Positions 29,767 to 40,323 of a DNA stretch of 64,000 nucleotides are shown one piece after another; within the stretch, counting starts at the first letter, position 1; each line of letters opens with the position of its first letter. Source of the DNA: Geoalkalibacter halelectricus (GTDB taxonomy: Bacteria; Desulfobacterota; Desulfuromonadia; Desulfuromonadales; Geoalkalibacteraceae); assembly GCF_025263685.1 (NCBI RefSeq), contig NZ_CP092109.1, positions 2,977,001 through 3,041,000 on the forward strand, written 5' to 3'. The notes under the pieces are model-generated. The model searched no databases and was not told where the DNA came from. It was given only the letters and a program-made list of their open reading frames with translations. The position numbers and the translations under genes were made by a program.

Positions 29767-30411
29767 TCAAACCAGGGTTGCGACGATGCTCTCCCCGGCG
29801 CCCGTCCGGTCGCCGACCCGCAGCCGCACCGGGGTGCCGGCGGGCAGGTAGAGATCGACCCGCGAGCCGAAGCGAATCAGGCCGTAGCGCATGCCGCGCT
29901 TGAGTTGATCGCCGACCTGAGGGTAGCTGACGATGCGGCGTGCGACCAGTCCGGCGATCTGCACGCAAAGCACCTTGTGGCCCTGCTCGGCTTCGATGAG
30001 CAACCCCGACTGCTCGTTGTCCAGGGCGGCCTTGTCCAGGGAGGCATTGAGGAACATGCCCTTGTTGTAATAGGTGTTGATGACCTTGCCGTCACAGGGA
30101 AAGCGGTTGACATGCACATCAAAGACATTCATGAAAATGCTTATTTTGGTCGCGGGGCCCTGAAAATAACGGGGTTCCTCGACCTCACCGACAAAAATCA
30201 CCTTGCCGTCCGCGGGCGCCACCACGGCACCTTCCTCAGCGGGGGAAAGGCGCTCGGGATTGCGGAAAAAATAGATGCTGAACAGAGTCAGGGCGAACAG
30301 AATAAAGGTCAGAAAGCCCCACCCCAGCAGACCGAAAACAATGGTGATAAAGGCAAACAGCCCGATAAACGGATAGCCTTCAACGGCAATGGGTTGATTT
30401 TGATTTCGCAT
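29767..30411 (-). CDS. psd: Phosphatidylserine decarboxylase proenzyme (short form)
   Basis: Makes phosphatidylethanolamine; the proenzyme cleaves itself to create a pyruvoyl cofactor. The 214-residue protein has two N-terminal membrane segments (about 13-48), 'APADGKVIFVGEV', 'FMNVFDVHVNRFP' and the self-cleavage site 'RFGSRVD' (Gly182-Ser183) of the short, pyruvoyl-Ser type. It lies after an ilvC terminator. In Geobacter relatives pssA usually follows psd, but here only about 100 bp of leader and the T-box lie before leuA. Confidence 0.93.
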   Translation of the reverse strand: MRNQNQPIAVEGYPFIGLFAFITIVFGLLGWGFLTFILFALTLFSIYFFRNPERLSPAEEGAVVAPADGKVIFVGEVEEPRYFQGPATKISIFMNVFDVHVNRFPCDGKVINTYYNKGMFLNASLDKAALDNEQSGLLIEAEQGHKVLCVQIAGLVARRIVSYPQVGDQLKRGMRYGLIRFGSRVDLYLPAGTPVRLRVGDRTGAGESIVATLV

Positions 30412-30431
30412 AAGCGGTGCGACCTCCCGAA

Positions 30432-30466
30432 TAAAAACAGAGCGGGGGCATCAATGCCCCCGCTCC
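30432..30466 (-). terminator. Intrinsic terminator after ilvC
   Basis: AGCGGGGGCAT (30441-30451) pairs with ATGCCCCCGCT (30454-30464); on the minus strand CTGTTTTTATT follows. It separates ilvDBNC from psd. Confidence 0.85.
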
Positions 30467-30482
30467 GATTGTCCATGAAAAA

Positions 30483-31529
<1,047 letters not shown>

Positions 31530-31590
31530 TTAATAACGCGATCAGCGGAACCTTATAGCACAGTTGCGCCCCCCTGCCAACCTTTTAGCC

Positions 31591-31640
31591 CGCACCGGGC
31601 AGGATGCGCCGACGTACGGCGGCGCATCCTGCCCGGTGCG
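31591..31640. repeat. 21-bp perfect inverted repeat between ilvN and ilvC
   Basis: The arms 31591-31611 and 31620-31640 are exact complements around an 8-nt loop, beginning CGCACCGGGCAGGATG. No T-run follows on the minus strand (GGGCTAAAAGG), so it is not a classical terminator. It lies 13 bases after the ilvN stop, within the operon. Confidence 0.75.
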
Positions 31641-31652
31641 ACGTCTGCGCGG

Positions 31653-32147
31653 TTAGACGTTTTTCCACCCCTTGGGACCGCGGCCGATGACCACCGGCCC
31701 CGAACGCACGATTTCCTTGATCCCCAGGGGACGCAGCAACTCGACGATGGCGTTGATTTTTCCAGGCGCCCCGGTCACTTCGACGGTATAGGATTTGGCG
31801 CTCACGTCAACCACCTTGGCGCGAAAGATATCGACGATGCGCAGCACTTCGGCTCGCGTGCCCTCTTCGGCGCTGACCTTGACCAGGGCCATTTCGCGCT
31901 CGACGAAATCGCCGCCGGTAAAATCGATGACCTTGATGGTGTCGATGAGCTTGTTGAGTTGCTTGGTGATCTGCTCAAGAATCTGATCATCGCCGGACGT
32001 GACGATGGTCATGCGCGAGATGGTCGGATCAAGGGTCGGGGCCACCGACAGGCTCTCAATGTTGAAGCCGCGCCCGGAGAACAATCCCGCCACCCGCGCC
32101 AGCACGCCGAACTCATTCTCCACCAGAACCGAAATCGTGTGTTTCAT
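31653..32147 (-). CDS. ilvN: Acetolactate synthase small (regulatory) subunit
   Basis: Binds valine and confers feedback inhibition on IlvB. The 164-residue protein has an N-terminal ACT domain ('HTISVLVENEFGVLARVAGLFSGRGFNIESL') and the C-terminal regulatory half ('REMALVKVSAEEGTRAEVLRIVDIFRAKVVD'). Two ATGs are close together; the one at 32147 is better spaced from GAGG than that at 32153. It is also named ilvH in many genomes. Confidence 0.95.
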   Translation of the reverse strand: MKHTISVLVENEFGVLARVAGLFSGRGFNIESLSVAPTLDPTISRMTIVTSGDDQILEQITKQLNKLIDTIKVIDFTGGDFVEREMALVKVSAEEGTRAEVLRIVDIFRAKVVDVSAKSYTVEVTGAPGKINAIVELLRPLGIKEIVRSGPVVIGRGPKGWKNV

Positions 32148-32192
32148 GGACATACCTCGTTATTTTGAATAATAGCAGTAACTGTTCAGCCT

Positions 32193-32295
32193 GGGGTCGC
32201 AACCCCCATGACAAGGGGCGCTTTTCGCCCTCCATGGCCGCTTGACTGGTGCCATCCCTGGCGCCAGACACCCTCGTCATGGGGGCTGCGGCCCC
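32193..32295. repeat. Nested hairpin element (about 103 bp) between ilvB and ilvN
   Basis: Outer arms of about 25 bases (32193-32217 and 32271-32295) pair with two mismatches and one G-U. Two perfect small hairpins lie inside, GGGCG/CGCCC and CTGGTGCC/GGCGCCAG. No frame or T-run is present. A dispersed palindromic repeat or an mRNA-processing structure tuning IlvB:IlvN ratios are the two readings. Confidence 0.7.
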
Positions 32296-32341
32296 ACACC
32301 TTGTGAATAGATACCAATAGCAATCTGAAAGAATTCAGAGA

Positions 32342-34039
32342 TCAGCTCGAGAGCACCATTTCATTGAGTCCGGCCGCCGGCGGCACCATGGGCAAGACAT
32401 TTTCCTCGCGCGACACCTTGAACTCCATGATCACCGGACCGGGAATTTCCAGGGCCCGACGGATGGTCGCCTCGACGTCGCCGGGTTTTTCGGCGCGCAA
32501 GCCGGTAGCGCCGTAGGCTTCGGCCAGCTTGACGAAATCGATGGGCAACTCCATGCAGGTGTGACTGTAGCGGCGATTGAAGAACATCTGCTGCCACTGG
32601 CGCACCATACCGAGAAAATTGTTGTTGAGAATGGCGATCTTGACCGGCAGACGGTATTGCACCAGGGTCGCCAGTTCCTGCGAATTCATCTGGAACGAGC
32701 CGTCGCCGGAGATGTCGATGACCTGACGCTCGGGAAAGGCCACCTGGGCTCCAAGGGCGGCCGGCAGACCAAAGCCCATGGTGCCCAATCCTCCTGAGGT
32801 CAGAAAGGTGCGCGGCTGGATGAAATCGAAAAACTGGGCGGTCCACATTTGGTGCTGTCCCACCTCGGTGGTGATGATGGCATCGTCGTGGGTCAATTCG
32901 CGAATTTTTTCGATGACGAACTGCGGCTTGATCACCGCCTCTGATTTTTGATAAGCCAGGGGCTGCGCCTGCTTCCAGTCATCGACCTGGCGTCGCCAGG
33001 GGGCGGTGGCTTCAATCAGCGTGGACAATGGCTCGGGATTCTCGGCGAGACGCTTGGCCATCTGATCAAGAACCTCGCGCAGATTGCCGACAATGGGCAA
33101 ATCGACCCGCACGTTCTTCTTGATGGAGGTGGGATCGATATCGATGTGAATGATTTTGGCGTCGGGGGCAAAGCTGGCGATACGCCCCGTCACCCGGTCA
33201 TCAAAGCGCGCCCCCGCGGCAATCAGCACATCGGCATTGGTCACGGCCATATTGGCGCAATAGGTGCCGTGCATGCCGAGCAGGCCGAGGCACAAAGGAT
33301 GGCGCGTGGGAAAGGCCGATTTGGCCATTAGAGTGGTGGTGACGGGCGCCTGGATCAACTCGGCGAGGCTTTTGAGCTCGGCCGCAGCATCGGACAGCAC
33401 CGCTCCGCCGCCGACGTAGAGCACCGGCTTGCGCGCCTCAAGAATCATACTGGCCGCTTTCTCGACCTGGCGCGCATTGGGCCCAAAGGTCGGCTTGTAA
33501 CCGGCCATTTCCACCTTCTCAGGATAGACGAAACGGGTGCTGTCGATCTGGACATCCTTGGGTAGGTCGATGAGCACCGGCCCGGGACGCCCGGTGCGCG
33601 CGATGAAAAACGCCTGCTTGACGATGCGCGCCAGATCCTTGACGTTCTTGACCAGGTAGTTGTGTTTGGTGATGGGCCGGGTAATGCCGACCATGTCGGC
33701 TTCCTGAAAGGCGTCGTTGCCGATCAGGGGGGTGGGAACCTGACCGGTGATGACCACCAGGGGGATGGAGTCCATGTAGGCGGTGGCGATACCGGTGACG
33801 GTATTGGTCGCTCCGGGGCCGCTGGTCGCCAGGGCCACTCCCACCTTTCCCGTGGCGCGCGCGTAGCCGTCGGCGGCGTGCACGGCCGCCTGCTCGTGGC
33901 GGGTTAGAATGTGGTTGATGGGAGAATCAAAAAGATCGTCATAGATGTTGATGACGGCGCCGCCGGGATAGCCAAAGATGGTATCCACGCCCTCGCGCTG
34001 CAAGCATTCCAGCAGAATCTGGGATCCGGTCAGTTTCAC
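32342..34039 (-). CDS. ilvB: Acetolactate synthase large (catalytic) subunit
   Basis: ThDP-dependent enzyme forming acetolactate and acetohydroxybutyrate. The 565-residue protein has '[14 protein letters not shown]', the activating glutamate region '[21 protein letters not shown]', FAD-domain '[12 protein letters not shown]' and the ThDP/Mg motif '[17 protein letters not shown]...NNNFLGM'. Translation starts at GTG (34039) behind GGAGGAG. It lies downstream of ilvD. Confidence 0.96.
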   Translation of the reverse strand: MKLTGSQILLECLQREGVDTIFGYPGGAVINIYDDLFDSPINHILTRHEQAAVHAADGYARATGKVGVALATSGPGATNTVTGIATAYMDSIPLVVITGQVPTPLIGNDAFQEADMVGITRPITKHNYLVKNVKDLARIVKQAFFIARTGRPGPVLIDLPKDVQIDSTRFVYPEKVEMAGYKPTFGPNARQVEKAASMILEARKPVLYVGGGAVLSDAAAELKSLAELIQAPVTTTLMAKSAFPTRHPLCLGLLGMHGTYCANMAVTNADVLIAAGARFDDRVTGRIASFAPDAKIIHIDIDPTSIKKNVRVDLPIVGNLREVLDQMAKRLAENPEPLSTLIEATAPWRRQVDDWKQAQPLAYQKSEAVIKPQFVIEKIRELTHDDAIITTEVGQHQMWTAQFFDFIQPRTFLTSGGLGTMGFGLPAALGAQVAFPERQVIDISGDGSFQMNSQELATLVQYRLPVKIAILNNNFLGMVRQWQQMFFNRRYSHTCMELPIDFVKLAEAYGATGLRAEKPGDVEATIRRALEIPGPVIMEFKVSREENVLPMVPPAAGLNEMVLSS

Positions 34040-34123
34040 AATCGAGCTCCTCCAGGGGCCAAGGCATGATGACAGCCGGCGCGGGCAGCCTCCCCGCCGC
34101 CATGCGCCGGCGAAAGGAAAGAA

Positions 34124-35797
34124 TCAGTCGTCGACGCGGGTCACCGCGCCCGTGTAGGCCGAGGTGACGACCTTGGCATAACGGGCCAGCCACCCGGTTT
34201 TGATCTTGGGTTCGGGCTTGCGCCATTTTTCCCGCCGTGCCGCCAGAGTCGCTTCATCGACCTTGAGTTCGAGGCGGCGCGCGGGGATATCCAGACTGAT
34301 GAGATCGCCGTCCTCCACCAGGGCGATGGGGCCGCCTTCGGCGGCTTCGGGGGAAATATGCCCGATGCAGGGCCCGCGGGTTCCGCCGGAGAAGCGCCCA
34401 TCGGTGATCAGTGCCACGCTGTCGCCCAGCCCCAGACCCATCAGGGTTGCCGTGGGAGCAAGCATTTCGCGCATCCCAGGCCCGCCCTTGGGTCCCTCGT
34501 AACGAATCACGACCACCTCGCCGCCGCGAATCTGCCCGCTCATGAGCGCCGCCATGGCGGCCTCCTCGGATTCGAAACAGCGTGCCTGGCCTTCAAAGCG
34601 CATCATTTTTTCCGAAACGCCGGATTGCTTGACCACCGCGCCCTTGGGGGCCAGATTGCCGCCGAGAATAGCGATGCCGCCCTCGGGACGCACCGGATTG
34701 GCAATGGGCTGAATCACCTCTTCGTCCACCTCGCGCACCTGGTCGATCACCTGATGTACGCTCAGCCCACTCAGGGTGGGGTTGTCGAGGATGCGGTCGC
34801 GCAACTGATAGAGAACTCCCGGCACGCCGCCCGCGGCATCCAGGTCTTCCATGAAATATTTCCCCCCGGGGTTCATGGAGGCGAGCTGCGGTGTTTCGCG
34901 GCTGAGACGGTCGAATTCCTCCAGCGGTAAGTCAACCCCGGCCTCGCGGGCCAGGGCCAGCAGGTGCAGTACGGTATTGCTCGACCCCCCGAGGGCCAGG
35001 TCGACGCGGATGGCGTTTTCAAAGGCCTGTCGGGTCAGGATCTGCCGCGGGGTGATGTTCTCGCGCACCAGATCCACGATGCGCTGCCCCGAGGCAAAGG
35101 CCAGACGCCGCTTGTAGGCGGATACCGCGGGCGTGGTGGCGCATTGCATCAGGCTCATCCCCAGGGTTTCGGTCAGAATCGCCATGGTGTTGGCGGTAAA
35201 CAAACCCTGACAGGAGCCCGCTCCCGGGCAAGCCTTGTCCTCGCAGACCTGCAACTGCTGCTCGTCGATGACCCCGGCCTTGAACTGCGCCATGGCCTCG
35301 AAGGTGTCGGTAACAAAGGAAAAGGCGCGCCCGCCGCGCCCCCGTCCGGCGAGCATGGGACCGGCGGTGACGACGATACAGGGAATGTCCAGACGCGCCG
35401 CGGCCATGAGCATGCCGGGAGTGATTTTGTCGCAGTTGGTCAGCAGGACCAACCCGTCGAGACGGTGCGCCTCGGCGATGGACTCGATCATATCGGCAAT
35501 CAGTTCACGAGTCGGCAGGGAATAATGCATGCCCTTATGTCCCATGGAGATGCCGTCACAGACACCGGGAATGCCGAAAATAAAGGAAAAGCCGCCGCCG
35601 GTATGCACGCCCTTTTCGATAAAACGTTCAAGGTCGCGCATGCCGATATGCCCCGGAATCAGGTCGGTGAAGGAGCTGGCGATGCCGATAAAGGGTTTGT
35701 CCATCTGCTCGCCGGGCACCCCGGTGCCCTTGAGCAGCGCGCGATGCGGGGTCCGTTCGAAGCCCTTGGTAATGACGTCACTACGTTTCGCTGCCAT
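34124..35797 (-). CDS. ilvD: Dihydroxy-acid dehydratase
   Basis: Dehydrates 2,3-dihydroxy acids to the keto acids of valine and isoleucine using an iron-sulfur cluster. The 557-residue protein has cluster cysteines in '[10 protein letters not shown]' and '[21 protein letters not shown]', plus '[35 protein letters not shown]'-type C-terminal motifs with the catalytic serine. First gene of ilvD-ilvB-ilvN-ilvC. A terminator-like hairpin at 35846-35868 lies in its leader. Confidence 0.96.
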   Translation of the reverse strand: MAAKRSDVITKGFERTPHRALLKGTGVPGEQMDKPFIGIASSFTDLIPGHIGMRDLERFIEKGVHTGGGFSFIFGIPGVCDGISMGHKGMHYSLPTRELIADMIESIAEAHRLDGLVLLTNCDKITPGMLMAAARLDIPCIVVTAGPMLAGRGRGGRAFSFVTDTFEAMAQFKAGVIDEQQLQVCEDKACPGAGSCQGLFTANTMAILTETLGMSLMQCATTPAVSAYKRRLAFASGQRIVDLVRENITPRQILTRQAFENAIRVDLALGGSSNTVLHLLALAREAGVDLPLEEFDRLSRETPQLASMNPGGKYFMEDLDAAGGVPGVLYQLRDRILDNPTLSGLSVHQVIDQVREVDEEVIQPIANPVRPEGGIAILGGNLAPKGAVVKQSGVSEKMMRFEGQARCFESEEAAMAALMSGQIRGGEVVVIRYEGPKGGPGMREMLAPTATLMGLGLGDSVALITDGRFSGGTRGPCIGHISPEAAEGGPIALVEDGDLISLDIPARRLELKVDEATLAARREKWRKPEPKIKTGWLARYAKVVTSAYTGAVTRVDD

Positions 35798-35845
35798 GGT
35801 GGTCCGCTACCTTTTTTTTAGAAAATTGCCGTCAGACAAAACAAC

Positions 35846-35868
35846 AAAAGGGGTCCGGAAAAGACCCC
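35846..35868 (-). terminator. Terminator-like hairpin in the ilvD leader (possible attenuator)
   Basis: GGGGTC pairs with GACCCC, followed on the minus strand by TTTTGTTGTTTT. It lies about 50 bases before the ilvD start and downstream of another terminator, so it would act on transcripts starting in the intervening 50 bases or on read-through. Confidence 0.6.
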
Positions 35869-35918
35869 TGCCCTAAAACCCGCCGGCCGGCATCGGTCAC
35901 GGCCGAAAAACCGGCACA

Positions 35919-35960
35919 GAAAAAACGGAGGGCTCGGGCGCCTGGCCCGAACCCTCCGTG
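35919..35960 (-). terminator. Intrinsic terminator after the DUF465 gene
   Basis: ACGGAGGG plus TCGGGC pair with GCCCGA plus CCCTCCGT; the minus strand continues TTTTTT. It begins about 12 bases after the DUF465 stop. Confidence 0.85.
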
Positions 35961-35971
35961 GATTGACCTGA

Positions 35972-36202
35972 TCAGTTTACGGATATGCTGTAGCCGCGCA
36001 TAAGCCGCGTCATTTCGTCCTTTCCAGCCAGCTTGATCTTTTGAATCTTCTTGCGCTCCAATTCCTCTTCAGGAGTCAGGTAGCGTTTTTTCTCAAACTC
36101 GTTCAGCTCTTTCTCCAGCAACTGGTGTTCTTCAAAAAGCATGCGAAATTTGGGACTTTCGCTCACCAGTCGCTCCACCAACTCCATGTCCATTTCCTCC
36201 AT
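35972..36202 (-). CDS. DUF465 (YdcH-like) small coiled-coil protein
   Basis: A 76-residue, highly charged protein predicted to be mostly helical. It matches the DUF465 pattern: 'SPKFRMLFEEHQLLEKELNEFEKKRYLTPEEELERKKIQKIKLAGKDEM', i.e. two helices joined by the conserved YLTPEEE turn. Function is unknown in the family. GGGAGG precedes its ATG. It follows tsaB by about 95 bp and is closed by its own terminator. Confidence 0.85.
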   Translation of the reverse strand: MEEMDMELVERLVSESPKFRMLFEEHQLLEKELNEFEKKRYLTPEEELERKKIQKIKLAGKDEMTRLMRGYSISVN

Positions 36203-36298
36203 GGGACACCTCCCGCAAGGTTAGAGGGTTGAAAGAGTTTGGAAATCTTCAATGCTAAAATATCCAATGGCGTTCTACTTGTCAACCCGTCAAAAATC

Positions 36299-37015
36299 TT
36301 ACCCCTGCAGGCCTTGCCCGGGATCCTTGAGCGACCAGGCGATCTCGGCCTCGGAAGGCCTGATATAGGCGGCGTTCAGGGTCTGGGGGGTGTGCGTTTC
36401 TCCCTGCCGCAGCCGCTCCAGGCCAATCAGGGCCGCCATGGAGGCACGCGGTGAGTGCAGCACCCAGGGAGCGAAGTGCGCCTCGGTGCCGAGGTACTCC
36501 TCGATGAGGTTGCGGTAGGCCACGGCCCCCTCGCCGAGAAACAGGGCGGGCCCCTGCATCCGACGCACCAATTCCAGCGGAGCGATGACCCGCTCCTCGC
36601 CCAGTGGCGCGGGATGACCGCGGCGCATGCGGAAAAGCCCGGCGTAGACTTCCTTTTTGCGCGCATCCAGCAAGGCACAGACCGGATATTCGGCCTCGGG
36701 CACGTTCATGGCCAGGGTTTGCAGGGACGAGACTCCGATCAATGGGCGGCCGGTTGCGAGGGCCAGGCCCTTGGCCGTCGCCATGCCGACCCGCACGCCG
36801 GTGAACGAGCCCGGACCCTGGACCACGACGAAGGCGTCCACGGCGCCAAGCGCCGTGTCGGTGTCGGCGAGCACCTGGCGCACCCCGGACATCAGGCGCT
36901 CGGAATGGGTGCCGTGGACATTGAACAAAATCTCAGCGAGCAGCTTTTCCCCCCGGCACAGGGCAATGCTGCCGGTGGAGCCGGAGGTATCCAGGGCCAG
37001 CAGGGTCGCCGTCAT
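36299..37015 (-). CDS. tsaB: tRNA threonylcarbamoyladenosine biosynthesis protein TsaB
   Basis: Partner and scaffold of TsaD in t6A37 modification of ANN-decoding tRNAs. The 238-residue ASKHA-fold protein begins 'LLALDTSGSTGSIALC', has 'HSERLMSGVRQVLADT' and 'GPGSFTGVRVGMATAKGLA'. It lacks the metal-binding residues of TsaD, as expected for TsaB. The start overlaps the rseP stop by four bases. Confidence 0.93.
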   Translation of the reverse strand: MTATLLALDTSGSTGSIALCRGEKLLAEILFNVHGTHSERLMSGVRQVLADTDTALGAVDAFVVVQGPGSFTGVRVGMATAKGLALATGRPLIGVSSLQTLAMNVPEAEYPVCALLDARKKEVYAGLFRMRRGHPAPLGEERVIAPLELVRRMQGPALFLGEGAVAYRNLIEEYLGTEAHFAPWVLHSPRASMAALIGLERLRQGETHTPQTLNAAYIRPSEAEIAWSLKDPGQGLQG

Positions 37016-38340
37016 CCGCCGATCCCCCCGAAAATACGCATGAGGTCGTTGTAGAAGGCCAGGATCATGAGCAGGATGAGCAACATCAAACCGATCTGCT
37101 GAGCGATCTCGCGGGTACGCGGGGACAAGGGACGGCGGAAAATCAACTCGAACAGATTGAAGACGATATGGCCGCCATCGAGGATCGGGATCGGCAAAAG
37201 GTTGAGAATGCCCAGCTGAATGCTGAGAAACGCCAGCACCAAGAGGATGCTCGAGACATCGGTCTGGGCGGCCTGGCCGGCAACCTGCACCACGGTGATG
37301 GGACCACCGATATTATCGACGGACACATTGCCGCCGAACAGCTTCTGGATGAAGACGATGGTCAGGTCGATCAGCTCCAAGGTGCGCCCTGCGCCGGCGG
37401 CCATGGCGGCGACGGGTCCATAGCGCTTGGTGATCAGCTCCTGCGCCGGTGCGATGCCGATCAGGTAGTCATCGTCGCGCCCTCCGCGCTGAGCGGTCAG
37501 GGTGAATTCGAGTCTCTCGCCGTCGCGCTCCACCGCCACAACCTGCGGTTGGCCCTGGCCCTGTTGAATGCCGATGCGCAGATCATACCAGGACTTGATC
37601 GGCATCTCGCCCACCTGCACGATCAGGTCGCCTTCTCGCAACCCCGCGGCTTCGGCGGGCATGCCGAGAGCCAATCCGCCGACCCGCGCTTCCTGGTCGG
37701 GGAAAAGACCGATCGCCTGGGTCTCGAGATGCCCCGCCGCCGCGGGGATTTGCAATCCCAGACGCCGGCCGTCGCGCTGAACCACAAAATCAAGATCGTC
37801 GCCGGCAAAAGTGATCAGCTTGCGGTTGGCTTCGCTCCAACTCGCGACGGACTGTCCGTTGATCGATTCAATGCAGTCGCCTGGACTAAAACCGGCGGCG
37901 GCACCGTCGCTGTCGGCCACCACGTAACCTACACAGGGGCGCGCCTCGAGAAAGGCAGGCATGCTGACGCCGATCATGTAAGCCAGGGGCAGAACCAAAA
38001 AGGGCAAGACCAGGTTCATCAGCGGTCCGGCCGCGACGATGGCCAGGCGTTTGCCGGGCGACTTGGCGGCGTAGGAGCGCGTGCGCTCCTCGGGCGTGAG
38101 TTCGCCGCTCTCGCCGTTCTCCCCGCTGCCCTCGCCCAGCATCTGCACGTAGCCACCGAGGGGCACGGCGCAAATCATGTATTCGGTCTCGCCCCACTGG
38201 CGCGATACCAGCCGTGGACCGAAGCCGAGGGAGAACTTGAGAACCTTGACTCCGGCCATCTTGGCAACGCAGAAATGACCCAGTTCGTGGATGAATACCA
38301 GAATCCCCAACATGATGATTCCGGCGATGACTGTCACCAT
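37012..38340 (-). CDS. rseP: RIP-type zinc metalloprotease RseP (site-2 protease)
   Basis: Inner-membrane intramembrane protease that cleaves anti-sigma factors and remnant signal peptides. HELGHF at residues 18-23 supplies the zinc ligands His18 and His22 and Glu19; 'LNLLPIPILDGGHI' near the C-terminus provides the third ligand (Asp). Two PDZ-like regions lie between (about 125-200 and 215-290). Length 442 residues is typical. It lies between dxr and tsaB. Confidence 0.95.
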   Translation of the reverse strand: MVTVIAGIIMLGILVFIHELGHFCVAKMAGVKVLKFSLGFGPRLVSRQWGETEYMICAVPLGGYVQMLGEGSGENGESGELTPEERTRSYAAKSPGKRLAIVAAGPLMNLVLPFLVLPLAYMIGVSMPAFLEARPCVGYVVADSDGAAAGFSPGDCIESINGQSVASWSEANRKLITFAGDDLDFVVQRDGRRLGLQIPAAAGHLETQAIGLFPDQEARVGGLALGMPAEAAGLREGDLIVQVGEMPIKSWYDLRIGIQQGQGQPQVVAVERDGERLEFTLTAQRGGRDDDYLIGIAPAQELITKRYGPVAAMAAGAGRTLELIDLTIVFIQKLFGGNVSVDNIGGPITVVQVAGQAAQTDVSSILLVLAFLSIQLGILNLLPIPILDGGHIVFNLFELIFRRPLSPRTREIAQQIGLMLLILLMILAFYNDLMRIFGGIGG

Positions 38341-38351
38341 AAAACCTCCAC

Positions 38352-39509
38352 TCAGACAATCGCCTCGATGGTCTTGGCCGCACGCGACCGAGCCCAGCGA
38401 TCCGCCCTGAGAACGTCGTCGATATGCTCCAGCTGGTTTTCGCGAGGCGCTTCAAGCACCGTAGCGATGACCCGGCCGATATTCAGAAAAGAAATTTCAC
38501 CGCGCAAAAAGGATTCCACCGCCACCTCGTTGGCCGCGTTGAGCACCGCGGGTGCCGTCCCGCCTTCGCGCAACGCCTCGTAGGCGAGCTTGAGACAGGA
38601 AAATTTGCGCAAATCGGGTTGCTCGAAGGTCAGCCGACCGATACGACACAGATCGAGTTGGGGAATTTTCAGCGCGATGCGCTCCGGGTAGGACAAAGCA
38701 TAGGCGATGGGAGTGCGCATATCGGGAATCCCCATTTGCGCGATGACCGACCCATCGATGTACTCGACCATGGAATGCACGATGCTTTGCGGGTGAACGT
38801 GCACGTCGATGCGCTCGGCGGGAAGATCAAACAGCCAGCGCGCCTCGATGACTTCCAGGCCCTTGTTCATCATGGTGGCCGAATCGATGGTGATCTTGCG
38901 CCCCATGGACCAGTTCGGGTGCTGCAGGGCATCGGCCGGCGTTACCTGAGCGAGCTCGGCCAGGGAGCGCTCCCGAAAGGGTCCGCCCGAGGCCGTCAGA
39001 ATCAAACGTCGCACGTCGCCCTTGCGATGCCCCTCGAGGGATTGAAAAATCGCCGAGTGTTCGCTGTCCACCGGGACCAGCCGCGCGCCGCGCGCCGCCG
39101 CCCGCGCCATGACCAGGGGCCCGGCGGTCACCAGGGTTTCCTTATTGGCCAGGGCGATGTCATGGCCCGCCTCGATGGCGGCCATGGTGGGAATCAGGCC
39201 CGCGGCGCCGACAATGGCTGACACGACCATATGTGCCTCGCCATGGGAAGCGCAAGCCATCAGGCCCTCGACGCCGTGCAGGATTTCCGGCGCGATTTCG
39301 CCCAATCTCTGACGCAGGGTCTCGGCCTGATGGGAGGAAATAACGGCGACCAACCGGGGGCGAAAGGCACGTATTTGCTCTTCGAGGCGCTCAATGTTGT
39401 TGCCGCCCGTCAGCGCCATGACGCGGTAGCGGTCGGGATGAGCCGCGACGATATCCAGCGTGTTGACACCGATGGAGCCTGTGGACCCCAGAATGACCAG
39501 ATTTTTCAT
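38352..39509 (-). CDS. dxr: 1-deoxy-D-xylulose 5-phosphate reductoisomerase
   Basis: Second MEP-pathway enzyme: DXP to 2-C-methylerythritol 4-phosphate. The 385-residue protein has '[15 protein letters not shown]' for NADPH, '[12 protein letters not shown]', the metal-binding '[11 protein letters not shown]', the flexible loop '[12 protein letters not shown]' and '[23 protein letters not shown]'. The start at 39509 begins the dinucleotide fold directly. It follows cdsA by 13 bp. Confidence 0.96.
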   Translation of the reverse strand: MKNLVILGSTGSIGVNTLDIVAAHPDRYRVMALTGGNNIERLEEQIRAFRPRLVAVISSHQAETLRQRLGEIAPEILHGVEGLMACASHGEAHMVVSAIVGAAGLIPTMAAIEAGHDIALANKETLVTAGPLVMARAAARGARLVPVDSEHSAIFQSLEGHRKGDVRRLILTASGGPFRERSLAELAQVTPADALQHPNWSMGRKITIDSATMMNKGLEVIEARWLFDLPAERIDVHVHPQSIVHSMVEYIDGSVIAQMGIPDMRTPIAYALSYPERIALKIPQLDLCRIGRLTFEQPDLRKFSCLKLAYEALREGGTAPAVLNAANEVAVESFLRGEISFLNIGRVIATVLEAPRENQLEHIDDVLRADRWARSRAAKTIEAIV

Positions 39510-39522
39510 AAAGGTGTCCGCC

Positions 39523-40323
39523 TCACCCAAAGCCGCGCAGCAACGCAAAAAAGTAGACCGGCGGGAACAGCAGCAGCAGGCTGTCCAGGCGGTCGAGAAT
39601 GCCGCCGTGACCGGGAATCAGGTGGCCGGAATCCTTGACCCCGCAGCTACGCTTGAGCATGGATTCGACCAAATCGCCGATCTGCGCCAACGGCCCGAGA
39701 ACCGCTGCCAGCAGCAGACATTCCCACACGGACAGGACCGGAAAAAACCAGTACTTGGCCAGGAGCGCACCCAGCAGGGCTCCGACCAGGCCACCCACCG
39801 CGCCCTCGACGCTCTTGTTGGGACTGATGGCCGGGTAAAGTTTGCGCCGCCCCAGGGTCACGCCGACAAAATAAGCGGCGGTATCGCTGGCCATGGCCAC
39901 CAGCAAAATCAAAAACACCCACTCGCGCCCCCAGGGCAGATCACCCAAAGCCGCCAACAAGCCCAGCGGCAGCCCTACGTAGAAGATGCCGAAATGCACC
40001 AAGCCAAGTTGCTGGACGACGCTGCCCAGGTCGCGAAAGTTGAACAAAAACCAGGTCACCCAAAACAGCAACAACAGACTCATGCCCGCCAGAACGGCCC
40101 CGGAATGGCCGAAGGCCGTCAGCCAAACGAACAAAACCCCGCCGCCGACCGCCAGAAGCTGCTCACGGCCGCGATCGGCGGGGAGCACCATGCGATAGAA
40201 CTCAGCCAGGGCCAGCCCGGCGACCACCAGAACCAGCAAACGGAAGAAAAAGCTATTGGCAAAATAGATATACAGCAGTAGCGCCGGAAGAACGATGAGA
40301 CCTGTCAGGATTCGCTGCTTAAT
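39523..40323 (-). CDS. cdsA: Phosphatidate cytidylyltransferase, apparently with an ATT start codon
   Basis: Makes CDP-diacylglycerol for phospholipids. The C-terminal signature is '[32 protein letters not shown]'-like, with multiple membrane helices. No ATG, GTG or TTG lies near the family N-terminus: codons from 40323 read ATT then [15 protein letters not shown], the expected CdsA start, with AGGAGGAAGGGG 10 bases upstream. The first conventional codon, TTG at 40239, would remove the first membrane helix. From ATT the protein has 266 residues, normal for CdsA, and the start overlaps the uppS stop by 5 bp. Confidence 0.88.
   Translation of the reverse strand: MKQRILTGLIVLPALLLYIYFANSFFFRLLVLVVAGLALAEFYRMVLPADRGREQLLAVGGGVLFVWLTAFGHSGAVLAGMSLLLLFWVTWFLFNFRDLGSVVQQLGLVHFGIFYVGLPLGLLAALGDLPWGREWVFLILLVAMASDTAAYFVGVTLGRRKLYPAISPNKSVEGAVGGLVGALLGALLAKYWFFPVLSVWECLLLAAVLGPLAQIGDLVESMLKRSCGVKDSGHLIPGHGGILDRLDSLLLLFPPVYFFALLRGFG

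Noticed and set aside
39523-40239. cdsA starting at TTG 40239
   Set aside because: It would remove the conserved first helix and has no ribosome binding site, whereas AGGAGG lies before the ATT at 40323.
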